A stretch of DNA of 6,667 nucleotides, from contig DRJJ01000328.1 in the NCBI GenBank assembly GCA_011052255.1, positions 1 through 6,667 of the forward strand, written 5' to 3'. The notes below the pieces were generated by a model. It saw only the letters and a list, made by a program, of their open reading frames with translations, ran no database searches and had not been told where the DNA came from. Positions 5,382 through 6,667 of this stretch are shown here, in pieces. Each line of letters begins with the position of its first letter. Positions within the stretch are counted from its first letter, which is position 1. Source of the stretch: Gammaproteobacteria bacterium. GTDB taxonomy: Bacteria; Pseudomonadota; Gammaproteobacteria; DRJJ01. A program made the position numbers and the translations under genes.

Positions 5382-6128
5382 ACATTCAAACGGCAATACT
5401 CTTTCTGTAAGAAGCTATTTGGTTTCCTGCTGTTTGTTATTTTTGTGCCTTCCCCCCTGTATGCGGACAGTCCTCTTTTAATCACCTCAGGCAGGGGCGA
5501 GCCTTTTGTGAAGCCGGATAATACCGGGTTTTATGACTTGATTGTAAAAACCATGTTTAACAGAGTCGGGGTAAATGCCAAAACAATTCTACTGCCATCT
5601 GAAAGATCATTACTGAGTGCCAATACCGGTATTGATGACGGGAATATCGCAAGAATAAAGGGTATAGAGAAAAAATATAAAAACCTTGTTATGGTGCCTG
5701 AAAAAATAATTGATTTTGAATTTGTTGTTTTTACCAGGAACAACACAATCCAGGCCAATAACTGGGATGATCTGCGTTCATATAATGTGGCATTTATTAC
5801 TGGATGGAAATTTTTTGAGAAAAGAGTAAAAGCGTATATATCATTGGTCAAGGTTAAAGACAGTACCCAGTTGTTCGGTTTACTGAACCATGATCGAGTA
5901 GATATTGCACTGTATGATCTTTGGAGCGGCCTCTGGCAGGTTAAACATTTTCAGGACAGTGGGGTACTTTATCTGAAGCCACCCCTTGCTCGGGTGAAAT
6001 TATATCTTTATTTGAACAAGAAGCATCGGCAACTGGTTCCCGGGCTGGCAAAGGCGCTTAAGGCCATGAAGCAAGATGGTACCTATTCGTTAATTTACAA
6101 CCAGTCTCTGAATGTCTTGCTGGAATGA
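5379..6128 (+). CDS. Periplasmic family-3 solute-binding-like protein
   Basis: A 249-residue exported protein with the bacterial extracellular solute-binding family 3 (SBP_bac_3) architecture, expected to bind a small ligand such as an amino acid in the periplasm. Residues 1-29 form a signal peptide: basic start with K-R and K-K, hydrophobic core L-F-G-F-L-L-F-V-I-F-V, and cleavage predicted after P-S-P-L-Y-A. No lipobox is visible, so it should be soluble. The mature part begins with strand L-L-I-T-S-G-R-G-E-P-F; W-D-D-L-R-S-Y-N-V-A-F-I-T-G (129-142), D-R-V-D-I-A-L-Y-D (172-180) and M-K-Q-D-G-T-Y (230-236) match the family pattern. The frame is open from a TTG at 5319 with an ATG at 5343, but ATG 5379 has GGTGA five bases upstream and gives a normal signal peptide, so I prefer it. 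No permease or ATPase gene adjoins it, so it may serve a distant transporter or act as a sensor. Confidence 0.75.
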   Translation: MTFKRQYSFCKKLFGFLLFVIFVPSPLYADSPLLITSGRGEPFVKPDNTGFYDLIVKTMFNRVGVNAKTILLPSERSLLSANTGIDDGNIARIKGIEKKYKNLVMVPEKIIDFEFVVFTRNNTIQANNWDDLRSYNVAFITGWKFFEKRVKAYISLVKVKDSTQLFGLLNHDRVDIALYDLWSGLWQVKHFQDSGVLYLKPPLARVKLYLYLNKKHRQLVPGLAKALKAMKQDGTYSLIYNQSLNVLLE

Positions 6129-6140
6129 TGTGCTGTCAGC

Positions 6141-6173
6141 CTAAATGTTTTTAGAAGCAAACCACAAGGTTTT
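6141..6173. terminator. Two weak adjacent hairpins between convergent genes
   Basis: CTAAA-TGTT-TTTAG (6141-6154) and AAACC-ACAA-GGTTT (6159-6172) lie in the 65-base gap between the convergent solute-binding and oxidoreductase genes. Both are five-pair stems with four-base loops, the second ending in TTTT. Their position suits bidirectional termination, but they are short and A+T-rich, so the call is tentative. Confidence 0.25.
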
Positions 6174-6193
6174 CGCTGGTCTGGCCTGATTAC

Positions 6194-6667
6194 TTAAAAA
6201 TATCTGAGATATAACAGATACAGTCTCTCGAATGTATTTTTAACCCTAACCAGTTTTTTTGATCGTCGCGGAAAGATATTCCAGAACGGCGGCTTCCCAT
6301 CGCTGGACATGTGCATCCACATGCCATCGTTTTCCATGTTCAGGATACAGGAAAGCTCATAACGATATGTGGTGCACGGGTTCTTGTTATTCAGTATGGC
6401 ATTCATGTTTTTGGCAACAGCCTGAGAGCGTAGTTGTGCCATATGTGCCTGGTGAGGTACCCACGGCGGAGGGTTTTCATGGCTGGCGCAGTCACCGGCT
6501 GCAAAGACATTTTTTAAACCCTTAACCTGGCCGTATTGATCAACATCAACATGCCCGCCTGGTGATACGGCGATACATGTTTTTTCCAGCCAGCCTGGGC
6601 CGGTGATTCCGGGCGAATAGAGTACCAGGTCGGCTTTGCGAACAGTGCCGTCTTTATCTTTCAATCC
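6194..6667 (-). CDS. FAD-dependent oxidoreductase resembling sulfide:quinone reductase, C-terminal part
   Basis: The last 157 codons of a pyridine nucleotide-disulfide oxidoreductase; the gene enters from the window's right edge in an open frame, and the TTG at 6664 is internal. Landmarks in order are A-D-L-V-L-Y-S-P-G-I, the strand of the NAD(P)-type domain ending in a glycine turn; then H-V-D-V-D-Q-Y-G-Q-V-K-G-L-K-N-V-F-A-A-G, continuing D-C-A-S-H, whose G-D contacts FAD; then W-V-P-H-Q-A-H-M-A-Q-L-R-S-Q-A-V-A-K-N-M, a helix by the isoalloxazine ring. The tail Y-E-L-S-C-I-L-N-M-E-N-D-G-M-W-M followed by F-E-R-L-Y-L-L-Y-L-R resembles sulfide:quinone reductase and related membrane-associated flavoproteins, where a C-terminal amphipathic region meets the membrane and quinone. 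Whether it oxidises sulfide cannot be judged, because the active-site cysteines and FAD-binding N-terminus are mostly outside the window. NADH dehydrogenase type II is the main alternative. It converges with the solute-binding protein gene. Confidence 0.75.
   Translation of the reverse strand, partial: GLKDKDGTVRKADLVLYSPGITGPGWLEKTCIAVSPGGHVDVDQYGQVKGLKNVFAAGDCASHENPPPWVPHQAHMAQLRSQAVAKNMNAILNNKNPCTTYRYELSCILNMENDGMWMHMSSDGKPPFWNIFPRRSKKLVRVKNTFERLYLLYLRYF

Noticed and set aside
5531..5851. Minus-strand open frame of 106 codons opposite the solute-binding protein
   Set aside because: The plus strand encodes a coherent protein with a signal peptide and family motifs; the reverse frame has none.
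6259..6525. Plus-strand open frame of 88 codons opposite the flavoprotein
   Set aside because: The minus strand carries the conserved V-F-A-A-G-D-C motif; the plus frame is its shadow.
1..6667. CRISPR array, retron, toxin-antitoxin pair or other defence system
   Set aside because: No regularly spaced repeats, no reverse transcriptase and no small gene pair with toxin-like features appear on either strand.

Overview
The window reads as bacterial chromosomal DNA, most likely from a proteobacterium and perhaps a gammaproteobacterium. This is an inference from gene content: a UDP-uronic acid gene pair, a family-3 periplasmic solute-binding protein and a sulfide:quinone-reductase-like flavoprotein. 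No rRNA, tRNA or other taxonomic marker is present. It looks like the edge of an exopolysaccharide, capsule or O-antigen locus running into unrelated accessory or housekeeping genes.

Layout. (1) Positions 1-2278, plus strand: the 3' part of a UDP-glucose 6-dehydrogenase gene, overlapping by one base (TGATG) a complete UDP-glucuronate 4-epimerase gene. Together they would convert UDP-glucose to UDP-glucuronate and then UDP-galacturonate. (2) Positions 2382-3497, minus strand: an A+T-rich GT4-type glycosyltransferase gene with a GTG start, convergent with the epimerase. (3) Positions 3498-4149: about 650 bases with no convincing gene, but with candidate -10 boxes, a 12-bp palindrome and a strong dyad at 4069-4097. 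(4) Positions 4150-4860, plus strand: a class I SAM-dependent methyltransferase. (5) Positions 4861-5378: a non-coding or decayed stretch. It holds an unmistakable fragment of a SulP-family anion permease, an unidentified coding-like frame just before it, and a good -10 box followed by overlapping inverted repeats. (6) Positions 5379-6128, plus strand: a secreted family-3 solute-binding-like protein without a transporter beside it. (7) Positions 6194-6667, minus strand: the C-terminal part of an FAD-dependent pyridine nucleotide-disulfide oxidoreductase resembling sulfide:quinone reductases.

The first two genes form an evident pathway. The glycosyltransferase and methyltransferase are plausible partners in making or decorating a glycan, but nothing in the sequence fixes their substrates. 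The solute-binding protein and the flavoprotein appear unrelated to the glycan genes. I see no CRISPR array, complete insertion sequence, RNA gene or recognisable new defence or mobile system. The unusual content is the gene-remnant zone at 4861-5318, the dyads before the methyltransferase and the solute-binding protein, and the divergent active-site motif of the glycosyltransferase.
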